Assembly: GCF_002197755.1 (NCBI RefSeq)
Contig: NZ_NHOT01000005.1
Span: 1 to 64,000 of the forward strand
DNA: 64,000 nucleotides
DNA from: Pedobacter sp. AJM
GTDB lineage: Bacteria > Bacteroidota > Bacteroidia > Sphingobacteriales > Sphingobacteriaceae
Direction of reading: 5' to 3'
A program made the translations under genes and the position numbers. This document shows positions 56,164 through 64,000 of the stretch, piece after piece. The notes beneath the pieces were generated by a model. That model searched no databases. It was not told the DNA's origin and saw only the letters and a program-made list of their open reading frames with translations. The stretch's first letter is position 1; every line of letters starts with the position of its first letter.

Positions 56164-56787
56164 ATGCACTCATCTGATTCGAAAAATAATCAGGGCGACA
56201 GCAGGAGGGATTTTCTTAAAAAAAGCTCACTGATCACTGCCGTGGCCCTTACTCCAACAATAGCTTTAAAAGCGGCAGAAGGCCAGGCTGATGAACGTTT
56301 TGCCGAACTTTTTGAAAGAATTCCCTTAAATCTTATGGTAAATAATCAAACTTACCAGGCTTCTGTGGAGCCCCGGGTTACATTGCTGGATTATCTTCGT
56401 GAAGAACTACATCTCACCGGTACCAAGAAGGGTTGTGATCATGGCCAGTGCGGAGCCTGTACGGTGCATGTTGACGGAGAACGGGTCAATTCGTGCTTAA
56501 GCCTTGCGGTGATGAATGAAGGTAAAAAAATCACCACCATTGAAGGCCTGGCCAATGGCAATGAACTTCATCCGATGCAGGCTGCTTTTATTAAACATGA
56601 TGGTTTCCAGTGCGGCTATTGTACGCCCGGGCAGATTATGTCGGCGGTGGCCTGCGTAAATGAAGGACATACAAATTCACGTTCAGAAATCAGTGAATAT
56701 ATGAGTGGAAATATTTGCAGGTGTGGTGCTTACCCTAATATCGTTGATGCCATTGTTGAAGTATCGAAAGGAGGAAATAAAATATGA
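56164..56787 (+). CDS. Periplasmic aldehyde oxidase-type [2Fe-2S] subunit (PaoA-like)
   Basis: 207 residues. A twin-arginine signal (SRRDFLKKSSLITA near 14-27) sends the folded complex to the periplasm. Two [2Fe-2S] clusters: a ferredoxin-type cluster around GCDHGQCGACTVHVDGE, and the helical cluster CGYCTPGQ and CRCGAYPN. It passes electrons from the molybdenum centre. Its stop overlaps the next start by 4 bases (ATGA). Confidence 0.92.
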   Translation: MHSSDSKNNQGDSRRDFLKKSSLITAVALTPTIALKAAEGQADERFAELFERIPLNLMVNNQTYQASVEPRVTLLDYLREELHLTGTKKGCDHGQCGACTVHVDGERVNSCLSLAVMNEGKKITTIEGLANGNELHPMQAAFIKHDGFQCGYCTPGQIMSAVACVNEGHTNSRSEISEYMSGNICRCGAYPNIVDAIVEVSKGGNKI

Positions 56788-57770
56788 TTAACTTTCAATA
56801 CTTAAGAACAACGACTTCAAAATCTGCACTGAGCTTAATATCAAAGGATAAAAATGCGAAGTTCCTGGCTGGTGGTACCAATCTCATTGATCTGATGAAA
56901 CGTGGAGTAGCTACACCAGAAAAACTGATCGATATTAACCATGTACCTTTGAAACAAATCGAACTGGTGGGTGATACCATTATTATTGGTGCACTGGCCT
57001 CTAATACGGCTGTTGCGGAGCATCCGCTAATCAAAGAAAAACTTCCCTTGCTGGCCATGGCATTAAATGCAGGTGCATCTGCTCAGTTGCGTAATGTGGC
57101 CACTGTTGGCGGAAACATGATGCAGCGAACCCGCTGTGGCTATTTCTATGATACTGAAATGCCCTGCAATAAACGCCAGCCGGGTTCGGGCTGTGGGGCT
57201 ATAGGTGGTTTCAACAGGATGCATGCTATTTTTGGAACATCAGAAAAATGCATTGCTGTTCATCCAAGTGATATGTGCGTGGCACTAATTGCTTTAGATG
57301 CGATAGTTGTACTGGCTAATCCGAAAGGAGAGCGTAAAATATTATTTAAAGATTTTCATCGCCTGGCAGGAGATACGCCACAGCTGGACAATAACTTAAA
57401 GGCTGATGAAATGATCATCAGATTGGAGATTTCAGTTAACCAACTGGCTAAAAATTTCCACTACCTGAAGGTGAGAGACCGGGCATCATATGCCTTTGCA
57501 CTGGTTTCAGTTGCAGCGGCATTAGAAATTTCAGCCGATCATAAAATTACTGAAGTGAGGCTTTCAATGGGCGGAGTGGCACATAAACCCTGGCGTTTAA
57601 CAGCATCAGAAAACTTCCTTAAAGGGAAAGAAGCTTCTGCTACCAATTTTGAAGAAGCCGCAAAACTGGCGATGAAAGATGCAAAAGGCTTTGGTGAAAA
57701 TGATTTCAAAATCAGGATGGCACCCAATTCAATTATAGAAGCGTTAACCGTAGCAACATCAAAGGCTTAA
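56784..57770 (+). CDS. FAD-binding subunit of aldehyde oxidase (PaoB-like)
   Basis: 328 residues. FAD motif LAGGTNLIDLMK near 28-39 and NVATVGGNMMQ near 104-114. An additional cysteine set (Cys118, 128, 137, 156, 165) in QRTRCGYFYDTEMPC and CIAVHPSDMC matches the extra [4Fe-4S] segment found in PaoB of E. coli, unlike ordinary xanthine dehydrogenases. No signal peptide; it should be carried by the PaoA-like subunit. Confidence 0.92.
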   Translation: MINFQYLRTTTSKSALSLISKDKNAKFLAGGTNLIDLMKRGVATPEKLIDINHVPLKQIELVGDTIIIGALASNTAVAEHPLIKEKLPLLAMALNAGASAQLRNVATVGGNMMQRTRCGYFYDTEMPCNKRQPGSGCGAIGGFNRMHAIFGTSEKCIAVHPSDMCVALIALDAIVVLANPKGERKILFKDFHRLAGDTPQLDNNLKADEMIIRLEISVNQLAKNFHYLKVRDRASYAFALVSVAAALEISADHKITEVRLSMGGVAHKPWRLTASENFLKGKEASATNFEEAAKLAMKDAKGFGENDFKIRMAPNSIIEALTVATSKA

Positions 57771-57772
57771 TC

Positions 57773-59902
57773 ATGGAAAAAAGAATTTTGAAAGATGAAA
57801 ATGACCGTGTCGACGGAATATTCAAAGTAACGGGAAAAGCTAAATATTTTGCAGAGTACGCGCTTCCAGGGCTAACCTATGGTGTACTTGTCACCAGTAC
57901 GATCACCAAGGGTAAGATCACAACGCTTAATACAAAAGCTGCTGAGAAGGCCCCAGGGGTAATGGCAGTACTTTCTCATTTAAATAAGCCATCGGCACCA
58001 GGTTATGAGCAAGATGGCGGTTCTCCGCTGAAGATCTTTTATACAGATAAAATCTTTTATAACGGACAACCTATTGCCATGGTGGTTGCCAATACTTTTG
58101 AAAGAGCTACTTACGCCGCATCACTGGTTGAGGCAACCTATACAAAAGAACAATTTAATACTGATTTTGATAAAGCTGTGGCTGATGCTAAAGCCAAAAA
58201 ACTGCAGGGACAGCCTGATTATAAACGTGGTGTAGAGGATGCCTATAAAACTGCTGAAGTTAAAATTGAGGAAAAATATCATTTGCCTATCGAAACGCAT
58301 AACCCGATGGAATTGCATGGCATGATTGCCGATTGGCGACCAAACAATCAGTTGACCGTTTATGCGAAAACCCAGGGGGTAAAGGCCACTCAGGGCACTA
58401 TTGCCAACGTTTTTAAAATCCCCAATGAAAATATCCGGGTGAATTCAGAATTTGTAGGTGGGGGCTTCGGTATGGCATTGAGGACCTGGCCAGTAGAAAT
58501 CGCAACTATAATGGCCTCCAAATATCTTGGGAAGCCTGTTAAACTGATGCTGACCAGAATGCAAATGTTTACGATGGTAGGGAATCGCCCTGCAGCCATT
58601 CAAACGATTGGTCTGGGGGCTAAAAAAGACGGAACGCTTACAGGAATTACACACCTTGCTTTTGGTGAAACTTCCGTTTACGAGAATTTCACTGAAGGGG
58701 TGGTGAATATGGCGAAATTTATGTATCAGTGCGATAATGTGAATACCCAGTACACGGTTGTGCCGGTGGATTTGGGTGTGCCCATCTGGATGCGCGGACC
58801 TGGAGAAGCCACAGGTGCATTTGCATTGGAGAGTGCAATAGATGAAATGGCACATGCACTGGATATGGACCCGCTGGAATTCAGGATTAAAAATGATCCG
58901 GAGCGGGATCAGCAAAGAAATCTGCCCTTCTCCGATAAAAATATTAAGGAAGCCTATCGCATCGGTGCACAGAAAATTGGCTGGAACGAAAGAAAAAATA
59001 AACCTGGAAGCCTGATTGAAGGTCAATGGAAAACAGGTTATGGTGTAAGTATAGGCGTTTTTAACGCCAACAGGGGAAGAGCCAGCGTGAAAGGAATTTT
59101 AAAAGCTGATGGTTCCTTGGTACTGCAAAGCGCAACCAGCGATATCGGGCCTGGTACAGGAACCGGCATGACATTGATTGCCAGTAAATTAATGAATATT
59201 CCGGCCGATAGAATTACTTTTGAACTGGGCGACTCTTCTCTGCCTCCCGCACCAAGTCAGGGTGGTTCTGCTACGCTTTCTACTGTAGGTTCAGCCGTGA
59301 ATGATGTTTGTGTAGCCTTGAAATCTACTATAGCGGAGTTAGCTGCTAACGCGAATATGGATGCCACCTCAAATTTTGTGGAGGTATTGAAAAAGAATAA
59401 TTTGCCATCTGTTGAAATGACCAAGCAAAGCCAGGCAGGAAAAGAAAGGGAAGCTTATTCGATGTATTCATTCTCCATTCATTTCGTTAAGGTAAAAGTA
59501 CATGGCTTAACCGGTGTAGTGAAAGTGGATAAAATCGTATCTGTTGGCGATTCCGGAACCATTATAAGTCCGAAAACAGCCCGTAGCCAAATGGTGGGCG
59601 GTGCTGTGGGTGGGGTTGGAATGGCTTTAACTGAAGAATCCGTTATTGATCACCGCTATGGAAGGTATATTAATAATAACTTTGCAGACTATCATGTGCC
59701 GGTGAATGCAGATATTCCCGAAATTGAAGTTCATTTTATAAACAAACCTGATCCTTACATTAATCCGATGGGAGCTAAGGGAATGGGTGAAATTGCACTG
59801 ATTGGTTTTTCTGCCGCTGTGGCCAATGCCGTATTCAATGCCACCGGGAAAAGAATCAGAAACTTACCGATTACGCCTGATAAAATTCTGGCTTCCACTT
59901 AA
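57773..59902 (+). CDS. Molybdopterin subunit of aldehyde oxidase (PaoC-like)
   Basis: 709 residues, typical for PaoC. Mo-cofactor segments VGGGFGMALRTWP, MRGPGEATGAF and PSQGGSATLSTVGSAV are visible. The catalytic Glu673 lies in GAKGMGEIALIG near the C-terminus. It oxidises aldehydes, probably aromatic or sugar-derived, to acids. It starts 2 bases after the FAD gene. A cofactor-insertion chaperone (PaoD/XdhC type) is not in the window. Confidence 0.92.
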   Translation: MEKRILKDENDRVDGIFKVTGKAKYFAEYALPGLTYGVLVTSTITKGKITTLNTKAAEKAPGVMAVLSHLNKPSAPGYEQDGGSPLKIFYTDKIFYNGQPIAMVVANTFERATYAASLVEATYTKEQFNTDFDKAVADAKAKKLQGQPDYKRGVEDAYKTAEVKIEEKYHLPIETHNPMELHGMIADWRPNNQLTVYAKTQGVKATQGTIANVFKIPNENIRVNSEFVGGGFGMALRTWPVEIATIMASKYLGKPVKLMLTRMQMFTMVGNRPAAIQTIGLGAKKDGTLTGITHLAFGETSVYENFTEGVVNMAKFMYQCDNVNTQYTVVPVDLGVPIWMRGPGEATGAFALESAIDEMAHALDMDPLEFRIKNDPERDQQRNLPFSDKNIKEAYRIGAQKIGWNERKNKPGSLIEGQWKTGYGVSIGVFNANRGRASVKGILKADGSLVLQSATSDIGPGTGTGMTLIASKLMNIPADRITFELGDSSLPPAPSQGGSATLSTVGSAVNDVCVALKSTIAELAANANMDATSNFVEVLKKNNLPSVEMTKQSQAGKEREAYSMYSFSIHFVKVKVHGLTGVVKVDKIVSVGDSGTIISPKTARSQMVGGAVGGVGMALTEESVIDHRYGRYINNNFADYHVPVNADIPEIEVHFINKPDPYINPMGAKGMGEIALIGFSAAVANAVFNATGKRIRNLPITPDKILAST

Positions 59903-59945
59903 ATGTAACTGATGGTTGTGCCGCTCTGATTGGGCAACCTCAAGG

Positions 59946-59983
59946 AAAAAGGGGCGGATTTCAATAGAAAATCCGCCCCTTTT
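59946..59983. terminator. Bidirectional terminator between the oxidase operon and the S8 protease
   Basis: An 11-bp GC-rich stem (GGGGCGGATTT with its complement) has a 7-base loop and is flanked by A-run and T-run. Confidence 0.88.
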
Positions 59984-59997
59984 ATTATGCGATGAAC

Positions 59998-61611
59998 TTA
60001 TTTTGCAGATGATTTTCCACTATATGTTGCCGCTAATTTAAGTGCTTCATAAGCATTTACTACACCGCCACTGATACATAGATCGGAGAAAGGGACAGAA
60101 ACATTTTCTGCATTTTCATCATCACTTTTTTTGTATGATACATTGTGGTTAACCTTTGTTACTGATTTTACAATGATTTCCTTTACCTGCGCAGCAGATA
60201 ATTTTGGGTAGTAAGAACGGATTAATCCGGCTAAACCAGCAACCACAGGAGAGGCCATACTGGTTCCGTCCAAATCCTTGTATTTAGACCCGGGAACGGT
60301 AGAATGGATTTTAACGCCGGGTGCAAACACATCCACCTGCGTTTTACCAAAATTAGAGAAACTTGCTTTTAATGTTTCATCATCCTTCGGGCCAGATGCA
60401 CCAACCGTTATCCATGAGGCAATGGTTTTCTCATCTAAATCCTTGTGGTTAGGGAAGTTGTTCTCCGTATCGATGTCTTTATTTTCATTACCTGCAGCCT
60501 GTACAATCAACACATCTTTTGAAGCCGCATATTTCATCGCATCATTTACAATAGCTTTATCCCAGCTATAAGCTTTGCCGAAACTCATGTTGATCACCTT
60601 GGCACCATTATCTACTGCATAGCGGATCCCATTGGCTACATCTTTATCACGCTCATCACCATTGGGTGTACATCTTACGCCCATAATGGCTACATTATCG
60701 GCAACACCCATGATCCCGATATTATTGGTTCTGTCAGCCGCAATAATACCGGCCACGTGTGATCCGTGCATGGCATCAGGTCCGGTTACATCATTATTAC
60801 CATAGAACTTTTCTTTAGGGTTATCGGGATTATCGCCGACAATCGCTCTTGGGTTGTAATCTAAATTCAGGTTGTATTTAGCCTGACGGGTGTAATAATC
60901 CACACCTTCCTGAATCTGGTTCTCATAAAAATCTTTAAAGCTGCCGCTTGCCAGTTGCTGTAGCATCACTCCCTGGATACGTGTTTCAATATCATTGGCA
61001 GGCTTAAAGTTTTTGAAATCTTCGGCAGTTGGGTTTTCCTTGCCAATTTTCTTCACCACTCCATCCAAAGCATTTTTGAAACCAGAAATCCCTGCCAGGC
61101 CTTGTTTTGCTTCAGCCAGTTGTTTTTCCAGATCAGCCCTCATGGATTTAAAGGCTTCCCAGTCTTTTTTATCTTTTTCTGCAACGTTAGCATCGGTGGT
61201 ATTGGCAAAACGTGCCTGATCACGGCGAACTAAACGGGTGAGTTCCAATGTCTCAAAATTCACAGACTCTTTCGGACCTCCAATAAAGTTCCAGCCATGA
61301 ATATCATCTATGTAGCCATTCTTATCATCATCCTTACCATTTCCGGCAATCTCTTTGGCATTTACCCACATGATGCGCTTTAGATCTTCATGCATTGCAT
61401 CAACACCACCATCATTTACGGCAACAATAACTTTAGTTGATTTTTTACCTTTAAGCAATTCTTTATACGCTTTCTCTGTACTGATTCCAAATGTTGAATC
61501 GGTTTTCAGATCAAGATTTTGCCAGTTTGCCTTCTGCGCACTGGCAAATAAAGGAACCGCAATAACAAATGCACCGGTTAACAGCACATTAAAAATTCTA
61601 TTCTTATTCAT
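59998..61611 (-). CDS. Exported S8 (subtilisin) family serine protease
   Basis: 537 residues with a signal peptide (about 1-25, ending ASAQ). Catalytic triad: Asp67 (VAVNDGGVD), His285 (MHGSHVAGII) and Ser451 (DGTSMASPVVAG). Between Asp and His there is a large insertion (about 120-265), partly Lys/Ala/Asp-rich and predicted helical, not found in compact subtilisins. It is probably a periplasmic or secreted protease. No C-terminal sorting domain is present. Confidence 0.92.
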   Translation of the reverse strand: MNKNRIFNVLLTGAFVIAVPLFASAQKANWQNLDLKTDSTFGISTEKAYKELLKGKKSTKVIVAVNDGGVDAMHEDLKRIMWVNAKEIAGNGKDDDKNGYIDDIHGWNFIGGPKESVNFETLELTRLVRRDQARFANTTDANVAEKDKKDWEAFKSMRADLEKQLAEAKQGLAGISGFKNALDGVVKKIGKENPTAEDFKNFKPANDIETRIQGVMLQQLASGSFKDFYENQIQEGVDYYTRQAKYNLNLDYNPRAIVGDNPDNPKEKFYGNNDVTGPDAMHGSHVAGIIAADRTNNIGIMGVADNVAIMGVRCTPNGDERDKDVANGIRYAVDNGAKVINMSFGKAYSWDKAIVNDAMKYAASKDVLIVQAAGNENKDIDTENNFPNHKDLDEKTIASWITVGASGPKDDETLKASFSNFGKTQVDVFAPGVKIHSTVPGSKYKDLDGTSMASPVVAGLAGLIRSYYPKLSAAQVKEIIVKSVTKVNHNVSYKKSDDENAENVSVPFSDLCISGGVVNAYEALKLAATYSGKSSAK

Positions 61612-61707
61612 TTGTGTTTTTTTGATTTAAACGGTGAAAGATAATTTTAATTTTTTTCTTTCACATAAATTATGCTAAAAATGATTTTTTGCAAACTTTA
61701 TAAATAA

Positions 61708-61735
61708 AAAAAATCCCAAGTAAATTGGGATTTTT
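61708..61735 (-). terminator. Terminator of the DUF4142 gene
   Basis: AAATCCCAA pairs with TTGGGATTT around a 5-base loop. On the minus strand a run of T follows. It lies about 25 bases after the stop at 61760. Confidence 0.8.
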
Positions 61736-61759
61736 CTGATACATGCCATTTGGCAAATG

Positions 61760-62356
61760 CTATTTTAAACCTAAGGCAATCTTTTTAGCCATCTCATCAT
61801 GTTGTTCAATAGTGGCCAGTGTTTTAGTTGCCCAGGTTTTCAGGCCAGAATCTTTATTGGAAATACCTTCTTTAAATAAGGCAATGGTTTTCTCATGATC
61901 GGTAACCATCATGCCCATATAATGTTTATCAAATGCTATACCTTTAATTTTTTTCATCTCATCAAGATGAATCTGATCATCTGCAGGTAAGGCATCAGGT
62001 GTGATTACTTTTTTCTTAACCGCAAATTCTTTTAGTTCTTTATTGGCTTTAGTGTGGTCTTCCAGCATTTTTGCAGCGAAATCCTTTACCTCCTGGCTTG
62101 AAGCATTTTTTTGTGCAATTTTGGCGGCCTCCACTTCCATAATACCACCCACTGCGGCTTTTCTCAAGAAATTCGCACCAGCCTCATCAATACCGGATTC
62201 TACCACTTCCGATCCGGCAACATGATTCCCATTAACCATAGTGGTATCACCGCTAACGCTGTCTTTTGTGGTAGAAGATTTCTTGTCTGCGGTTTGGCAA
62301 GCCTGAAAACTCATGGACGCTGCAACTATCGTTGATAAAATAAATATCTTTTTCAT
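61760..62356 (-). CDS. DUF4142 lipoprotein (ferritin-like)
   Basis: 198 residues: a lipoprotein signal with lipobox FQAC near 17-20, a short linker, then the DUF4142 four-helix region with FLRKAAVGGIMEVEAAKIAQ, VKDFAAKMLEDHTKANKELK and FDKHYMGMMVTDHEKTIALF. Conserved His and Glu suggest a ferritin-like metal site, though function is unproven. Anchored to the envelope. Common in Bacteroidota. Confidence 0.9.
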   Translation of the reverse strand: MKKIFILSTIVAASMSFQACQTADKKSSTTKDSVSGDTTMVNGNHVAGSEVVESGIDEAGANFLRKAAVGGIMEVEAAKIAQKNASSQEVKDFAAKMLEDHTKANKELKEFAVKKKVITPDALPADDQIHLDEMKKIKGIAFDKHYMGMMVTDHEKTIALFKEGISNKDSGLKTWATKTLATIEQHDEMAKKIALGLK

Positions 62357-62735
62357 GTTAATCTATTTGTTTTTGATATTTAACTTAACAAGCGTTGCAG
62401 GAAAAGGTTTGCTATGCTGGTACAGGATCAGTAGCGGAACGTTCTTACAAAAATGATCACACTCGATAGATCCTCTTCCGGACTAGAGCAGTTGGCCTGG
62501 CAATGAAGTGAAGCAATCTCTTTTAAAAAAGATTTTAATAAAGAATCAGTCGGCTAGAGCCATACTGTACGAAGATATCTTTAATCGTCGTCATTGCTGA
62601 GGAAGGCTTTCTCAGCTAACGAAGCAATCTTTTTTACGGTCTCTTCGGGTAAGATTGCTTCAGCTTCGCGATGACGATCGTTAATCAGCACAATTTATCC
62701 CGCAGATATTAGCGGAAAACGTACTCAGTTTAAAA
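62357..62735. other. 379-base intergenic region holding a repeat
   Basis: Apart from the palindromic repeat at 62586-62680 and its partial copy, nothing was recognised. Confidence 0.5.
62586..62680. repeat. Dispersed palindromic intergenic repeat (GTCATTGC...GAAGCAATCTT type)
   Basis: The left arm TCGTCATTGC and GAAGCAATCTT (62621-62631) are mirrored by AAGATTGCTTC (62651-62661) and GCGATGACGA to the right, forming a long imperfect hairpin. A partial copy (GAAGCAATCTC) lies just upstream near 62512. This family of repeats is frequent between genes in Bacteroidota. Confidence 0.75.
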
Positions 62736-63227
62736 TTAGTTCCTCATATTGATAAACTGTAAAGGCTGATCGAAATCTTCAGACCTGCATAAACTAATTA
62801 CGGCCTGGAGGTCATCTATCTTTTTTGCTGTAACCCTAACCTGATCATCCATGATAGACGGCTGTACCTTTAAGCCACTAGCTTTAATCTTCGCCACTAC
62901 CTTTTTGGCGGCTTCCTTATCTAAGCCTTCCTTAATGGTAATTTCTTTTCGGATCATATTGCCGGAAGCGATGGTTTCCTTACCAAAATCCATACTTTTA
63001 GGGTCAAGATTCTGCTTCATCATCCTGGAAATAATTGAACCTTCTATCGCTTTTAGACGCATATCATCTTCGGTCACAATGGTTACAATATTCGTTTTTT
63101 TATCCAGATCGACAGTACTTTTTGAACCGTTGAAATCAAAACGGTTCAATATTTCTTTTTTAGCATTGTTAATGGCGTTGTCAAGAGTCTGCGCATCAAC
63201 TTTACTTACAATATCAAAAGAAGGCAT
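62736..63227 (-). CDS. YajQ family nucleotide-binding protein
   Basis: 163 residues from the ATG at 63227 giving MPSFDIVSKVDAQTLDNAIN, the family N-terminus; a longer frame to 63359 adds a non-family hydrophobic tail and would overlap the neighbour. Further signatures are RFDFNGSKSTVDLDKK and the end FDQPLQFINMRN. YajQ proteins have two ferredoxin-like halves, and some members bind cyclic di-GMP. Divergent from the histone-like gene. Confidence 0.93.
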   Translation of the reverse strand: MPSFDIVSKVDAQTLDNAINNAKKEILNRFDFNGSKSTVDLDKKTNIVTIVTEDDMRLKAIEGSIISRMMKQNLDPKSMDFGKETIASGNMIRKEITIKEGLDKEAAKKVVAKIKASGLKVQPSIMDDQVRVTAKKIDDLQAVISLCRSEDFDQPLQFINMRN

Positions 63228-63302
63228 GGTTTTAGCTTTAAAGTAAAAAATTAGTAGATTTAAAAAGAAATAAATCGGTTTCACAAAAAAACGAAAAATA
63301 AT

Positions 63303-63935
63303 ATGAAAACCACTAAAGCAAAGTCTCAAAAAGTAACTAAAAAAGATGCAAAGAAACAATTAGAACAATCGTTAACCGCTCAATTTTTAGAGGTGATTAT
63401 GAGCCTCGGCCATGATGCATCAGAGATTAGTACCGAAGTGGCCAAAGCAAGCAAACGTGTGGCAAAAAAATTAACCAAAAAATTTACGGTAATTAAAGCC
63501 GATGTTGGGCATAAAATTGATGGCATCCTTCATTCATCTAAAGAAACAGCAGCCGAAATTAAGACACCGGTAACAAAGGCAGCAAATAAAGCAGAAAAAA
63601 GTGTAGCGAAAGTGGTAAAAAAAGCCGTCGCCAAAGCCAAACCAGTGGTACAAAGTGTTAAGGTTGCAGCCATCGCTACAGAAGAAAAAGCAGAAAAGGC
63701 CATTGCTAAACCAGTTAAAGCAGTGAAACCTACGGTAAAGAATATAGCGAAAGTTGTTCAGCCAAAAATTGAATCGGCTAAAGAAGCGGTTGCTGAAGCT
63801 ACTGAGCAGGCAGCAGGCACCGTTAAAAAATCAATAAGAAAAGCAACCGTTACGGCTAAAGATGTAATAAGTGAGGCAAAAGAGAAGGTTGAACCTGTAG
63901 TTAAAAAAGTGGTAAAGGCTCCGGTAAAAAAATAA
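63303..63935 (+). CDS. Lys/Ala-rich histone H1-like protein
   Basis: 210 residues. The first 70 residues are mixed helical (LTAQFLEVIMSLGHDASEIS). The remainder is a low-complexity Lys/Ala/Val/Pro tail (KAVAKAKPVVQSVKVAAI and similar), strongly basic, with repeated KPV and KKAV words. It resembles eukaryotic H1 tails and bacterial H1-like nucleoid proteins. It probably binds DNA or another polyanion; no signal peptide. The function remains unproven. Confidence 0.75.
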   Translation: MKTTKAKSQKVTKKDAKKQLEQSLTAQFLEVIMSLGHDASEISTEVAKASKRVAKKLTKKFTVIKADVGHKIDGILHSSKETAAEIKTPVTKAANKAEKSVAKVVKKAVAKAKPVVQSVKVAAIATEEKAEKAIAKPVKAVKPTVKNIAKVVQPKIESAKEAVAEATEQAAGTVKKSIRKATVTAKDVISEAKEKVEPVVKKVVKAPVKK

Positions 63936-64000
63936 TGAATTAACGTTAACCTGTGTGTGAATTAACATGGACTTAACAAATTAATATGCAGTTTTGAACA

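Noticed and set aside
58445..59026. 193-residue minus-strand ORF rich in His and Cys
   Set aside because: Lies wholly inside the molybdopterin subunit gene, whose motifs are unambiguous.
63228..63359. Hydrophobic N-terminal extension of the YajQ gene
   Set aside because: YajQ is cytoplasmic and starts MPSFDI; the extension overlaps the divergent gene.

Overview
The window comes from a Bacteroidota chromosome, most likely a Pedobacter-like member of the Sphingobacteriaceae. The evidence is the AT-rich intergenic DNA, weak ribosome binding sites, a few TAnnTTTG-type -7 elements, a Nudix-family AraR instead of AraC, and families typical of the phylum (DUF4260, DUF983, DUF4142, NIPSNAP, YihY/MltG/PASTA neighbourhood, futalosine-route menaquinone genes). 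No phage, IS element, CRISPR array or rRNA was seen. Two tRNA genes (Lys-UUU, Ser-UGA) are present.

Positions 1-15.7 kb form a sugar-catabolism island. L-arabinose genes sit at both ends: Nudix regulator araR, a HAD phosphatase and a lipoprotein aldose epimerase on the left, araB-araD-araA on the right. Between them are two divergent operons that fit the non-phosphorylating L-fucose route: FucP symporter, SDR dehydrogenases, sugar mutarotase, lactonase, FAH-type diketo-acid hydrolase and an FMN L-lactate-type oxidase. The L-fuconate dehydratase the route needs is not in the window.

Positions 15.9-31.9 kb are mixed: two Crp-like regulators, a PRC-barrel protein, NIPSNAP and membrane-anchored patatin proteins, two unassigned exported proteins (one a 55-residue Lys-rich product), then an envelope block (YihY, thioesterase, MltG, PASTA protein, Ddl) and a run of minus-strand housekeeping genes (CutC, DUF2314, glycosylasparaginase). 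Positions 31.9-43 kb are largely sulfur amino-acid metabolism: omega-amidase plus methionine aminotransferase, then metY-metX-hom preceded by a SAM-I riboswitch, and a second trans-sulfuration enzyme.

The most striking find is in the metY leader. Between the SAM-I riboswitch and metY is an unlisted 42-codon upstream ORF whose end is rich in Cys and Met codons. Its Cys-Cys-Cys triplet lies in the loop of a hairpin that abuts the stop codon. This suggests a two-input control: SAM sensing by RNA, followed by Cys (or Met) tRNA sensing by leader-peptide translation.

Positions 43.8-55 kb carry menaquinone genes (mqnE, a histidine phosphatase, mqnA), a ribosome hibernation factor, mutS, an NlpC/P60 lipoprotein, a thioredoxin-like protein, an AraC-SDR-SDR operon, a frameshifted SDR relic and fabF. 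Positions 56-64 kb hold a Tat-exported PaoABC-like molybdenum aldehyde oxidase, an S8 protease, a DUF4142 lipoprotein, a dispersed palindromic repeat, YajQ and a histone-H1-like Lys/Ala-rich protein.
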